Positions 23,485-35,195 of a DNA stretch of 64,000 nt are shown here, one piece after another. Positions within the stretch are counted from its first letter, which is position 1. Every line of letters starts with the position of its first letter. The translations under genes were made by a program, and so were the position numbers. The notes under the pieces are model-generated. The model made no database searches and had not been told where the DNA came from. It worked only from the letters and a program-made list of their open reading frames with translations. Origin of the DNA: Cinnamomum chago (taxonomy: Eukaryota > Streptophyta > Magnoliopsida > Laurales > Lauraceae); assembly GCA_038049695.1 (NCBI GenBank), contig CP142461.1, positions 35,223,001 to 35,287,000 on the forward strand, written 5' to 3'.

Positions 23485-25070
23485 AAACTCAACTTAAACT
23501 CTCAAACGCACAAGATCACTATGTAGTATAATGAATTGTAAGTACGAGGTGGATCCCACGAAGACTTGTGATAAAACAATGTCGAAAATAACTATGAATT
23601 CAGAATATTAAATGGATGAAAATTTGGTTGAATGCTGATTGGTTGAATGAAATTACTAAAAACAGCAAGTTAAAACTATTAAAATAAATCAAAAGCACAA
23701 TGAAAAGCAACCTAACACACAAAAATACTACTAGGATTGAACACAATGAGAATGAATGAACTAGGGTCTCTCTACTCCCCTAACCCTATCCTATGCATGT
23801 CCCTTATTATTCCTTAATCAAAACTAGAATTATTGGTGACATTTATCAATCTAAACCATGGCATATGTATCTAGATTATGATTCCCCTAAACCTAATTCA
23901 CGAGTGGCATACTACATGAATTCTTTAATAAGTTGCAAAAACTAAGCATGGCATATGCCCTAGTCAATACACGCATGATGCATAAAAATAATGGGAATGA
24001 TAAATGCATGAGTCTAGGCATGGCATATACCTAGATTGTTCACGGTTTCTAGACCCTAGATGCTTAACATCAGGATCAATAAAAAAACAAGTTAGCTAAT
24101 CTTAAATTCAATTGAACATGGCATGGTTGGCATGGCATATACATAACTCATCAAATCAAAAGCATGGTTTAAAAACTCATCCAATAAAACTGAATTCTTA
24201 ATTAAGGAATGCCGAAAGGAACTACATAAAATTGGGCTAGGGTTTCAATTACACCCTAGCCCTAAAAGTTTAGGTACTCATGTTTGTAATGAAAAATAAC
24301 ATAGAAAAGAAAGTCATAAGAAAAATTCTAGAAGTTTGATGAAGAAGAAGGGACGGCCAGCAGCTCCCTTTTCTTCTCCTTTGCTCCAAAAGGCTTCTAG
24401 AACTGATGTTGTACGGCTGCTAGGGTTTTGGTAGTGGTGGTGGTTGAACATCCCCTATTGGTTCCCCCTTTTATGCTTTTTGCAAAGCCTTCTTTAAGTA
24501 AGTAGATCCCTCCTTTTTAAGCTCTTGTTTCCTTATTTGTGTAGACTTCTTGCTTGCTTTTCAAGTAAGTTTCTTAGTTAGGAAACAACTAGAAATTAGA
24601 GGAGACTCTCTTACCTTTTAGACTCTTGAAGTTCTCTCCTTGTTGCTTGAAATCTCTATGCTTGGGTGCCACTTGGACTTGAGAAAGAATTTCCAAATTC
24701 TAAAATTCCAATTATTGCAAGAGACGTGGGACCCCTTTGGGCGTGCAACACATGAGAATATCTCATTCATACTTGGGATTTTCTCCTTTTCCTTCTTGTT
24801 TGCTTCACTATCCTTTTAGGCTCAACCTTAATTTCAAATTTCAAATCCCCAAAAGAATAGGGAGGTCCCACCTGGCCGTACGTCCATTGGGATTCACGCC
24901 TGAATCTCTTAATTAATTCTTTTGCTGAAATTCTTCTCTTTTGGCTCCTTTAGACCTTTCCATGAAAAATAAAAAAAAAAAGCAATGTAAAAACAAATAA
25001 AACAACAATGAACTAGCACAAGATAAATCAAATATTAGGGCTTAAATTGTAAACATTCAAGCACTTATCA
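23485..25070 (-). mobile_element. Probable solo LTR of a Ty3/gypsy element
   Basis: On the minus strand the block opens TGATAAGTGCTTGAATGTTT at 25070, a start common to LTRs of large plant gypsy elements. It carries no coding sequence. Near its other end it has a tcgtgggatccacctcgtacttac stretch of the type seen close to the 3' ends of such LTRs. The left boundary is uncertain and no target duplication was placed. Confidence 0.45.
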
Positions 25071-25079
25071 CCCACACAA

Positions 25080-25232
25080 ACACACAATGCGGCATGGGGC
25101 ATTTTTTTACTCTGCGTGGTTTCAACCCCGAGACGTGTTGTTTCTGATACCATCTCAAAGTTGCTAGCCAGTAATCCCAAAACCAATTGGTGATAGGAAA
25201 CTGCACAAACAACTACTTAACACACATGAGGG
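25080..25232. repeat. Dispersed repeat unit, right copy
   Basis: Contains aatgcggcatggggc, ttctgataccatctcaaag, and cccaaaaccaattggtgat as in the 23.3 kb copy. The two copies flank the LTR-like block, as if it had inserted into a longer pre-existing repeat array. Confidence 0.5.
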
Positions 25233-26220
25233 CGCATCTCGAAAGGGGACAGAGTCCACCTTAAATCAATACTGATTTTTCTCTAAAGTTTGGCCACTTG
25301 ATCGATCCACTTATATTGTGTCAATACTAATTACTACTGTTGGAATCATGGTTCTTATTTATAGTGACAATTATATGTCTCATGAGTCTTGAGATTTTTT
25401 GCTTATATGAGTTTTTCCAATAATTCCATGTTGGGATAAGTTACTAGTTCCAATTTGATACAAATCCCTTTTTTTTTTTTTTTTTTTTTTTTTTGGGGAA
25501 CTAGTGGAAATGTGTTTGATAAAATCAGACTCCTACGATTCAGATTTTATCATATTCATCAGATACACCAAACAAGTGTACCTGGGATAATTGTGGGTGT
25601 TTAAGAGATCACAGATCTTTTTTGCCAAAACTGAAATGCCAGTGTTGCTGATCACTGAAATAGAACAATAACAATACATATAGGCATGGTTCATTTTCTA
25701 CAGATTTTGCTTTACTTCAGATTGAAGAATCTTTCCATCAAGTAAAGTGAATGTATGAATCTGCCCCCAATGTGCATATAAATAAGAAAAAGAAACCTTA
25801 GGGCTAACATTCCTACTCAAACTAGGAAAGTAATTAATAATCTAACTTATAAAATAAAAATAAGAAATCCTAATGAAATTGGAAAGCTAATCCTAATTAC
25901 AACTCATTAATAAAATAGGAAAACTAATGACAAATCAAATGGGCAATTATTTTAAATTTTATTGGGTCCCACATGTGAGTTATGGGCCTGTCTTCCATCA
26001 GAATCATGTTACCCCATGTCATCTTTGTATTTTCTATTCATTAATGTTACTGAAGTACTAAACATCTCTTTATTGTTTGGTTCACTTACCGTTACACCCA
26101 TGTAACTCTGTGGGGATGTGGATGAGTCTCAGTTAGCAGATGTAGCTTGCCAGCTACTTGTTGTGAGCGTTTGGTTTGTTCCTCCGCAATTCATTTTGTT
26201 GAATTCTCAATCCTTGCATC
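25233..26220. other. Non-coding AT-rich stretch
   Basis: Contains a run of about 25 T near 25470 and no recognisable gene or element ends. Confidence 0.4.
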
Positions 26221-26369
26221 ACATTTCGATGTGGAATGGGTCGCCAATGACTTGATGGACCGTTTGGATTGACACAAATTATACAACAAGACCTGGTCTT
26301 CTTCTTAGTATGTATGCGAATGTGGGTTACGATTGCTCAGTAACTCCCACTTGCCAGCTACTTCTTGTG

Positions 26370-28398
26370 GCTTTTCAGCGAGTTAACCAAGAGTCGATGG
26401 AGGCGATGCAAGCATTGATTGCCCAATTGGCAGTGACTCTAAATCAAGCTCGGAAAAAAAAAACAAAGATTATGGTAGACTTGGTCACAATCCAAGAGGC
26501 AACTGTAATCATATACAAACTCATGGGGAGGATTCTAGCGAAGAAGAGGCAGAAAATCCCATTCTTAGCTAGAGAATTCACTTACATGGGACTACCAGCT
26601 TAAGTCCACCATTGCTCAATGACCGTCTGCATATCGAAGAGGATTTCCTCTGTTTGATTTTATGAATGTTTCTTTGATTGCATGGATATTCCCGAACAGA
26701 AGAAGGTTAAACTTGTGGCTTACATGCTTAAAGGAGGAGCATCAGCCCAGCGGGAAATTTCAGCTTTCACGGATGTGACAAAGAAAACAACCTGTATGGA
26801 CCTGCCGAGGATGGAGTAGTTCTTACAAGCACGGTTTTACTAGCAGATTCTAATCAAGTACTGTTTAATAGTACCATAATTTACTGGCAAGGAAATCAAA
26901 TGGTGACTGGGTATGTGCAGGAGTTTAATTGTTCATCTTCACAAAACAATTTAGCAGAAACTTAAGCACGAGAGGTTGCTAGATTTGCTAATGGATTGCA
27001 ACGAGCCATCTAAGATGTCAAGTCGTTGTCCATTTGGAGTCTTATGATGCTATCTGGTTGGTAGAAAGAGTGGAGAAGCAATTAGAGTGTCTGAGCATGA
27101 GAAATCAGACCGTGGGAAGGTCTACTACTTTTGAAATGTCTCAAGTTGCAGAGCAAAATTGAGAAAAGGGTCCAGTTTGAGAAAACATCTGCCACCACAA
27201 ACCGAGATTTGTGAAATGAACAAAACAAACGAAGTGGTGGATCAGGCTTGAAGAGTGCTTTACTGATGCAATCGACCTTGGCATTGATCCGATCAATGCC
27301 CCAAACATCTGATGATTAATTTGACAACAACTACTGAGTAGCCTGATGGTGAGTCCAATTATGAAGATGATGGCGAAGGTAATTTTTAGGAAGAAGTCGA
27401 GGACTGGACGTATGAAGATGAAGGGTAGTCCCTAGTTGTGCAGAAGTTGATGTATTGTATACTCCAAAATAGGAGGTAGATCCTCAACGATGTAACATCT
27501 TTTGAAAATGATGTATACTGAATCAGAGAGTCTGTGACTTTTATCACAGATGGGGCAATATTGAGAACATCATGTCTAAGACTATGATGGACAAACTGCA
27601 GCTGCAGGCATAAAAGCACCCTTCTCCATACCCAATCGGGTGAGTGAGGAAAGTAGGACAAACCAAGGTAACTAAAAGATGCACAATTCCTTCTTTGCAA
27701 TGAAATTTGCAAAGATGGAGTTATTTGTGATGTAGTGTTCATGGATGCATGTAATATGTTGCTTGGCAGACCGTGGCAGTTCACTGCTCTACAGTGAGGT
27801 AGAGACCATGTCTTTGTATTTTATAAAGATGGCATTGAATTTCTCCTTGCCTCTATAAGAGGTGAGAATCGTTTCAAAGCTTCCCAAGAGGAGGGGCAGT
27901 CTTTCCTTGTGAAGGAGTCTTAAGGAAACATGGATTATATATGCTTTGGTAGTATAGGGTGATGGTGTGATACCTACAAGATTCCAGTTATGTTTAAGAC
28001 CTTTGATGTGGGAATTGAAGAAGATTATGCTGCAGGATCTCCCAGATGGGTTGCCCCTTACGAGGGATATCCAACACCATATTGACCTCATTACGAGGGA
28101 TATCCAACACCATATTGACCTCATTATGGGTGCTAGTTTGCCCGATTTGCCGCATCACAGGAGGAGCCCAAGGGAGCTTGAAATATTATAGGGTCAAGTT
28201 GATGAATTGATTCGTTAAGCCATGATTAGGGTGAGCATGAACCTTTGTTCGGTCCCAGCTCTGTTAACTTCCAAGAAAGATGGGAATTGAATAATGCGTG
28301 TAGACAGTTGGGCGGTTAAAAAAAAACACTATTACGTGGGTTTCTTATATAGCGGTGATGACTTGCTGGACATGTTGGAGGGTTCAATGGTGTTTTCA
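26370..28398 (+). pseudogene. Ty3/gypsy gag-protease-RT, degenerate
   Basis: Conceptual translation across several frames gives gag signatures (MDIPEQKKVKLVAYMLKGGAS near 26690), then protease sequence (GVICDVVFMDACNMLLGRPWQF near 27715). The start of reverse transcriptase follows: DLPDGLPLTRDIQHHID, GASLPDLPHHRRSP, VDELIR, VPALLTSKKDG and LLDMLEGSMVFS, to about 28397. The order is that of gypsy polyproteins. Stops and frameshifts are numerous, and a 33-bp unit encoding RDIQHHIDLI is duplicated in tandem at about 28057-28122. The RT is interrupted right after MVFS and resumes at about 30028. Confidence 0.85.
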
Positions 28399-28404
28399 TA
28401 ATAG

Positions 28405-28960
28405 ACTTGTGGGCGGGCTAAGAGGGCTGGCGGGCTATAGGGACGTGCAGCCTTAAGGGGAGTGACTGAGATTATATGTAGAGCTTGCACCCTTACTTTG
28501 CATGAGGCCTTTTGGTGGGTTGAGGCCTACCAGAAAAAAATTTTTGTAAGGCCCGCGGGCCAAAGAGGACAATATCATGCATGTGTGTGGGGTGGGGCTG
28601 ATATCGTTTGTAACGCCCCACTCCATACACATGCATGATATTGTCCACTTTGGCCCAAGGGCCTTGATTTTTTTTTTTTCCTCTGGTAGGCCTCAACCCA
28701 CCAAAAGGCCTCATGCAAGGTAAAGGTGCAAGCTCTACATATAATCCTGATGACTCCCCTTACGGTTGCACATCCCTGTAGCCCTCTAGCTCTCTTGGCT
28801 CGCCCACATGGAAACCCGCCCACTTGCACAAGACCACGATAGGGACCCACACTTGAACTAGTCGAGAGTCGGCTCTGATATCATTTGTAACGCCCCACCC
28901 TACACGCATGCATGATATTGTCCGCTTTGTCTCACGGGCCTCACAGTTTTGCTTCTGGGC
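28405..28960. mobile_element. TRIM copies in inverted arrangement
   Basis: A plus-strand partial copy (about 28405-28600, ending ggacaatatcatgcatg...ggggc) abuts a minus-strand copy. In the minus copy, LTRs start tgtaacgcccc at 28609 and 28886, and a primer-binding site ggctctgatatcat lies at 28871-28884. The family is that of 1304-1779. The minus 5' LTR is cut near 28955, where Cassandra-like sequence begins. The arms form an inverted repeat of roughly 190 bp. Confidence 0.72.
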
Positions 28961-29612
28961 CCCCATTGGCGTACCCAAAATGCGTTATACTAGATAAAGG
29001 CCGGTCATCTATATTAGCCAGTCTTTGGACACTCACATGAGCAATGTGGGACTCTACATTCCCCCACCTTCAGAGGAGAGCTATCCTCGGCTTTGATACT
29101 AACTGTTACAACCCCGCCCAACTTATCATGAAATTGCTCGTTTTGGCCCACGTGTGCGAGTGAGGACTTCCCAGGAGGTCACCCATCCTAGTACTACTCC
29201 CGCCCGATTACGCTTAACTCCAGAGCTCTTACAATTTTCGGGGCCACACTGTTTTGAAAGGCCTCATGTTGAGTTAATACGGGATTTGACTTATAAGCCC
29301 AGGTCAGGACTTGGATATTTCCGATGTGGGCTAGTGGAGACTCACCGGTTGAAGCCCGTGGTTGATACGCTACGCCCCGTGGTTAAGGGTGCCACCCGGA
29401 CCAAGTTCTCACATTCTCTCCCACCGGAATTAGTGCCGTCCTCGTAGCTTTTCTAGTATAATATTGTCCGCTTTGGGCCCCGTAGGCGTACCCGCACAGC
29501 TTTGTTTCTGGGCTCCCATTGGTGTACCCAAAACGCGTTATACTAGAAAAAGGCCCGGTCTTCTATATTAGGCAGTCTTTGGACACTCACATGAGCGATG
29601 TGGGACAAATGT
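28955..29612. mobile_element. Cassandra-like LTR sequence with embedded 5S rRNA
   Basis: A block ending in gcgttatactaga, tctttggacactcacatgag and gatgtgggac occurs twice (about 28955-29055 and 29505-29605). Between them, tgttaca at 29104 opens a segment that contains a 5S rRNA-like stretch. Terminal tgttaca, gatgtgggac-type ends and an embedded 5S sequence are hallmarks of Cassandra TRIM elements. The exact LTR boundaries and the number of copies are uncertain. Confidence 0.6.
29153..29232 (-). repeat. 5S rRNA-derived segment with Pol III promoter boxes
   Basis: On the minus strand agttaagcgtaatcgggcg, ggagtagtactagg, then atgggtgacctcctgggaag and tcctc follow plant 5S rRNA from the A box through the intermediate element to the C box, with few substitutions. 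The first 40-odd bases of a 5S gene are missing, so this is not a functional 5S gene. It is the 5S-like part of a Cassandra-type LTR. Confidence 0.78.
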
Positions 29613-29836
29613 TGGACCGTGCGGAACCGACACATTTTTTGCCCACTTAGCCTCAACGTTCATCTCACACAGAACCAAATCCCTTGATTTGCTTACGCGT
29701 TTTGCATAATCGGAGAGCCATATCCCCGGCTTTGATGGATAAATTTGATCTCCAAGACTCTTATATGTATGGATGCTGAGATCCATAAAAAACAATAAGA
29801 AAGAAAAACATATTCAAGAGAGATTTGGAGAGGAGC

Positions 29837-30036
29837 CTCTGCCGGCGATCACCAGCCTCACGACATCCGTCTCCGATCGTGCGCACTCAAGATCCTTCAC
29901 ATCAGATAAGAATCAAACCGGGTGATGACTGAAAACCTCTGCCGGCGATCACCAGCCTCATGACATTTGTCTCCGATCGTGCGCACTCAAGATCCTTCAC
30001 ATCAGATAAGAATCAAACCGGGTGATGACTGAAAAC
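29837..30036 (+). repeat. 100-bp tandem duplication
   Basis: ctctgccggcgatcaccagc through gggtgatgactgaaaac occurs at about 29837-29936 and again at 29937-30036 with two or three differences. It sits at the right-hand junction between the inserted elements and the resumed gypsy reverse transcriptase. Confidence 0.75.
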
Positions 30037-30276
30037 CTGCTATTAAAAACCAAGGATGGTCTACATGAATGGCGAGTGAAGCTGGTTGGCCTCTCAAACG
30101 CTCCAAGCACATTTATGAGGCTGATGAACAAAGTGCTAAAAGCATTGGTTGGTTTGTTCATTGTTGTATATTTCAATGATATATTGATATACAACCGTAG
30201 TGAGGACAATCGTGTTGGTAATCTACAGGAGGTTTTAACTGCTCTTACACGGAAGAAGTTGTATAGTGTAGTTTAA
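30028..30276 (+). pseudogene. Ty3/gypsy reverse transcriptase, continuation
   Basis: The frame reads [12 protein letters not shown], then [28 protein letters not shown] and LYSVV, the fingers-to-palm part of gypsy RT. The catalytic box F-D-D is changed to F-N-D. About 25 residues expected between MVFS at 28.4 kb and KTKDGL here are missing, so insertion was accompanied by loss. It stops at 30274-30276. Confidence 0.85.
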
Positions 30277-31424
30277 TGACTGATTACCTTGTGGTTTTGG
30301 GCTATGTTGTGATGCCACGGGTATTTGAATGAATGAAGAGTAAGTGATGGCCATTCAGTAGGGGCAGACCAACGTATTTCTTTTTTTAGGGGGTGGTCGC
30401 CCCCGCCAGACTTGGGTCCTCTTCCAAAACACACATGAAAATCTCCTTTTCCCGAAACCCACATGAAAATCATGGCTCCACCCCTAAAACCCACATGAAA
30501 ATCCTAGGTTTGCACCATAGTTGTCAATTCCGTTTCGGACTCCATTTCAGTCCGGCCTGCAACATGAAATCTTTCGGCATTTTGGAATTTTGGCAAAACT
30601 TTTCAGAGTACTTTTTGGAAAAATATAAAAAATAAAAATATATAATTATATGTAAAAAGTAGAAAGTAACATATTATTTTTTTGAAAAACCTAGATATCC
30701 ACCATTTCTTAATATGATGACTTCCCAATAATGATTTAACCTAAAATTTGTAATAGGCCAAATTTTAACTTTTAAGCCTAACTACTTAATAGACCAAACT
30801 TAGACAAGCTTGGGCCAGCAAATGCTTAGTGCATTTTCAGCCTATGGATGGGCCCGCTCACACACTAGTGTTTATCTCTAATGCATTTCAATCACACACA
30901 ATCCCGCTCCTTCCCGTACAAGACACAAAGATCACTGATAGCCTCTGAATACGTGCCTCTTCTGCTAAGATTGTCTGTTGTAGAGATCTTCCCTCCTGAC
31001 ATAAAGCCTCCACTATAGGAGTAGTCAAACCAAACCATACCAAAGTACAAGTGGGTCTGTCTCCTTGCAGCACCTCCGAAGCCTAATAAAGACATCAAAG
31101 AAAACACACCTGATGAACAAGTTTTCCAAATGCGAACTAAAATGCCAAGTACAAGGCAGCTGCTGATGAACGAAGGCATTTGAAAGTGCTCTGATGGTTT
31201 ACTTGAAGGAATGGTTTTCATTTAGGACGTACAGTTTGCTAAAAAGTAAAAAGATTGGACTATTCCAATTACTTCAAAAGTTCAAAATATTAATGACAAT
31301 GATTATATTGTTGATTTTATTGAATGCATGGTGACTTAAAAGACATTCAACATTTCGAGAGCTCGAATATCGAGCGCCAGATAGGAACCTGTCAACATTT
31401 AACCTGGGGACGGGTTTCCATCAA
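30277..31424. other. Non-coding stretch
   Basis: Three nearby copies of acccacatgaaaatc occur at about 30430-30505. Near 30515 a catagttgtcaattccgtttcgg motif resembles one end of the element at 45.3 kb, but no opposite end was found. Confidence 0.4.
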
Positions 31425-31590
31425 GTGGACAAGACTGATGTGGAATGGGTTTCAATTTCCATCGATTTGATGAACCACTTGGATTTACAAAAATCCTACA
31501 ACAAAATCCGCCTTTCTCGTTTGAGCAAGTATGCGAACATGGGTTATGATGTGCTTTCTCACATAACTCCTATTTGCCATTACATCAGAT
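31425..31590 (+). repeat. Repeat shared with 26225-26350
   Basis: gatgtggaatgggt, gatttgatgaaccacttggat, a aca.aa tract, then tatgcgaa.atgggttac/tat and ctcctatttgccat parallel 26230-26350 in order. Whether these are gypsy 5' leader fragments is a guess from their position next to gag at 26.4 kb. Confidence 0.45.
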
Positions 31591-33740
31591 GTGGTCAACT
31601 CAGGAGTGGAACTAGAAAATTCTTACGTGTTTTTTTTTTTTTTTTTTTTTTTTTGTTTCTTTTTTGGGTGGGGTGAGTAAATTTCAGGAGAAAATAAAAA
31701 AGTTTATTCTAAGAAAGAACAATGACAGAAATAAGATATTTCCAAAAAAATAATAAGAAATAAGTTAGTTAAAAATATGATATGCTGTGGTTTGACAAAA
31801 CTAGAAACTTATCTAACAATAAGGGTCAATTTAGTTGAAGTATTCTTTAAAAAAAAATATATAGATATACTTTTTTTTAATTTAGTTAAAAATATGATAT
31901 GTAGTAGTTTGAAAAAACTAGAAACTTATCTACTAAGGGTCGATTTAGTTAAAAATATTCCTTTTCTAAAAAAACTGATTTTTTTTTTTGGTCGGGTATT
32001 TCACATTCACTACTTGCTTACATTATGTAATTTATAAATTTTTCTGTGTGCTTATGCATAAATTATGATGAGTCATGAGTGCTTATGATAATTCACTCAA
32101 ATTGCATGACCTTGTGATTCACCAAGTCGATTTGACTTAACTTACCATAAATGGTAACTATTCTTAATCTTACTGTGTCTTCTCTGCATTGACATAAACA
32201 CTAAAACCTTAAAGAGCACATTCATAATCAAGATAAGAATTTAAAACCCTTCTAAAAAAAAAAAGTAAGATGCCGAAAACCTCTAAGTTTGGAGTGATCC
32301 TGGACTTTGGATGGTAGACTACTCTTCTTCTTATTTCTCTTTTATTCAAGAATGAATGTGATACTCTTGGGGTTTAATATTAAAAAAAAATACTCTCTGG
32401 GTTTTCTCTTTATATTTTTGCTTGGAAATACATGTTCCATTTTGAACTATTTTTGGTTTTCAAGCATCTCCATTTTGCAATTTCATTCTTTTGGGATGGC
32501 TTCTATTTTGGATAGGATTCTTATTTAACCTATACAAAGAAGGTTTTTTGAAAATGACGTTGGATTTTCTCTGCAAGTTTCCTTTCTCAAAAGTCAAAAT
32601 TCGGTTGAGGATTGGAGGAGCCATGATATTGATAGTAAGACTCACCTAAAAAAATTCTGCCGAGCACTGGTTTCTTACCATCTTTCCGAGTCCAAAAAAG
32701 ATCCTAAAAATCATGAAAAAATAGATAAAATGCTCCACCTGTGTAAATTTTGCTGAATCATTTTATTTTAATATATTTTTCATGATTTGATTGTGTTGGG
32801 TGATTATTTAAGTTGAATATGATTAGTCCTATGTAGAGGGTAAATTGGGTTTGATCACTCAAAGTAGCCCTACACAGGATAAATCGGGTTTTCGCTGGTT
32901 TTGGACAACTCTTTTATATAAAGAGGTTCATATGATAGGTAGAAGTTTGATCACCCAGGTCCACCTTACTTGCCCGAGTCACATGAGACTTCATGGTGTC
33001 CCATTTAATCAGGTCCCAGACCCATGTAACTTAACTCAGACAAGGCTGATCTGAGTCGACTTGGATTCGGCTGAGTTTTTAATCAGTGAGTAAGAGGGAT
33101 TTCCAGGTTATAGACCCCTTGCCCCCACCTAGGTCTGCCCCTAGTTTAGTTGCTGTGTGTTTGAATAGTTAAAAGAGTATATATCCTACTGCTACAAGAT
33201 TGTTTTCTTTCTTAAAACACTACTTGGAAGAAACTCCCATTCCTGGTGGATTCAACAATGTTGAAGTGATGTCCCCAACATAGTTACGACAGATGATGAA
33301 GTGCTGTTTTGGTCTCGCCATCTGCTACGCCACACTCACATACAGAATGCAATATATTGTAACCAATCTTCAGTATAACATTCTTCTAACAAAATTGATA
33401 ATAGTTATCTTTGGTGTAATCAGATGTCTATGGATGATTTCTTTACCTTGTTTTTTGTGTTTCCTCCTGCTACGTTAGAGACTAGAACTCACGCACTCCC
33501 ACTCACATGCTCATGCTAACCACCTGAACTACATACTGACTTCTCACTTCTATTCCAGTCTATCCTGGGCCAATTCCTTGGATAGGTTGCACTTTTTGAG
33601 ATTTGTCCTTTACTACTTCCATCCATGCCTTTCTTGGCCTACTCGTTTTCAAGCTTATTCGAATAGTTGTGTTGCTATAGAGATCAAACTTTGTCATGCA
33701 AACCAGAAATTACTTTTAACTGAACAGTCTATTTTTCAAC
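31591..33740. other. Non-coding AT-rich stretch
   Basis: Contains T-runs near 31630 and a 117-bp imperfect duplication (aaaaatatgatatg, aaaactagaaacttatct blocks) at about 31768-31965. No gene model could be supported; apparent frames at 32307 and 33293 are low-complexity. Confidence 0.45.
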
Positions 33741-33743
33741 CGT

Positions 33744-33767
33744 TCCCCCCCCCCCCCCCCCCCCCTC
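33744..33767. repeat. Poly-C tract
   Basis: An uninterrupted run of roughly 23 C. Similar runs occur near 39508 and 50817 and a poly-G at 62725. Length in the assembly is probably unreliable. Confidence 0.7.
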
Positions 33768-33914
33768 TTCTGGAAGGAGAAGGTTGTTTTGGCTTAAGTT
33801 AGTAAAAACAAGTGCTTCTCTCTGTGGAGTTAAAAGGGGAATCATATGTGGGTTTCTCCGTTTGTGAATCAAAATGTAAGGGCTAGTTTGACTAGGTGAC
33901 CAATTTGTTAACTA

Positions 33915-34015
33915 GCTTTTGTTAAAACTATAAATTTATTAAGTTCGCTCCATATTCAAGGTTTAGTTAAAATTGTAAATTTATTAAGTTTGCTCCATAT
34001 TCAGGGTTTAGGCAC
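33915..34015 (+). repeat. About 49-bp tandem duplication
   Basis: The unit gttaaaa.t.taaatttattaagtt.gctccatattca is repeated twice with a few changes. Confidence 0.6.
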
Positions 34016-34289
34016 TGTTAGTTACACCTGCTTGAAACCAGAACATAATTTGCAAAGATTAATTTGACTTGGAAGTATTATTGTTTTGAACAGTTCAGCT
34101 TGGAAATTATATGCTGTATCTTATGTTAAGAACATCATTTGCTCAAGCTGCGGATCTTATTGGTGCAATGCATTGGACCATTCAAAAAAAGAAAAATAGT
34201 AAAAAAGAAAAAGAGAAGAAAGTGTAATGTGTGGGAACTGCACTCATGCTCCCAACACATTACTTGAGCATAATTAGGGCAATTCTTCA

Positions 34290-34690
34290 CGCGCTAAAGG
34301 AATCTAGTTTGTAGGGATTCCGCAAGATCCATCTTTTGCTGGACGCCTGTGAGCTGATTCAAGCCATTAGTGGGTCGATGGATTGGTCAATCCATCGTAT
34401 TTTGTTGGATATCAAAGACTTGAGCTCCAAGTTTGTAGAGATTTCCTTTGCCCATATTCCTAGAAATGTAAATGTGTTTGCTCATGAGCTTGTGAATATG
34501 TCTTATGGGTCTAGCTCTCATGTGAGACTTGGGGAGGTTTTGCATCCAATTTAGGCTGTTATTTTTTACTTTTTTTTTTATTTGTTATTTTTTGGTTTTG
34601 TTCTCATCCTCCTTTCTTGTTCTGGCTGTTTTCCTCTTGTGTTTTTAATGAAATCTCATTTCTACCCCAATAAATAAATAAATAAATTAC
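34290..34690 (+). mobile_element. LINE 3' end with RNase H tail
   Basis: The frame at 34321-34554 reads KIHLLLDACELIQAISGS, then DWSIHRILLDIKDL and HIPRNVNVFAHELV, typical of the end of the RNase H domain in plant L1 elements. A T-rich 3' UTR follows and ends in a taaataaataaata tail at about 34668. A stop just upstream and the missing N-terminal part show it is truncated. The same family lies on the minus strand at 50.5-53.1 kb. Confidence 0.75.
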
Positions 34691-34760
34691 ACATTACATG
34701 AATGCTCTAGATCATGGTCTGCAACATGTTATTATATAGATTGCATTACAAAGCTGCCCA

Positions 34761-34816
<56 letters not shown>

Positions 34817-35187
34817 TGTACACACTCTTATCATTCAACTTAGTTGCCCTCTAGTGTGATCTGTATGTATACATATCTTGTGTGCTCTTGGACGAATTTT
34901 CAACGTCCTTGGACAGCCTGTTGATAATTTAGGTCCTCACACAACGTCTCCTATTCATAGATCTGCACCTGCTCTTATCCTGGTTGATACCATATTATCA
35001 ATCTTTTAGAGAAAGTAGCTCGGTAACTACGATTAAGTAGTTATTGTATTCACTTCGACTCAAGTAGTCTACCTCGGGATGTTGTTACCCATAGGCAGGG
35101 TCTTTTAGTAATTTTGAATTCCAATTCACTGTGTTCTGTAGAAAGAGTAAATCTAAATATTACAATGAACTTGGTTGACTTTGTTTG
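34691..35187. other. Non-coding stretch with a microsatellite
   Basis: A compound (tc)n(tg)n microsatellite spans about 34763-34820. Otherwise nothing recognised. Confidence 0.5.
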
Positions 35188-35195
35188 GCCATGTC

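Noticed and set aside
29153-29232. Functional 5S rRNA gene
   Set aside because: The 5' third of the 5S sequence is missing and no repeat unit or T-run terminator is present.
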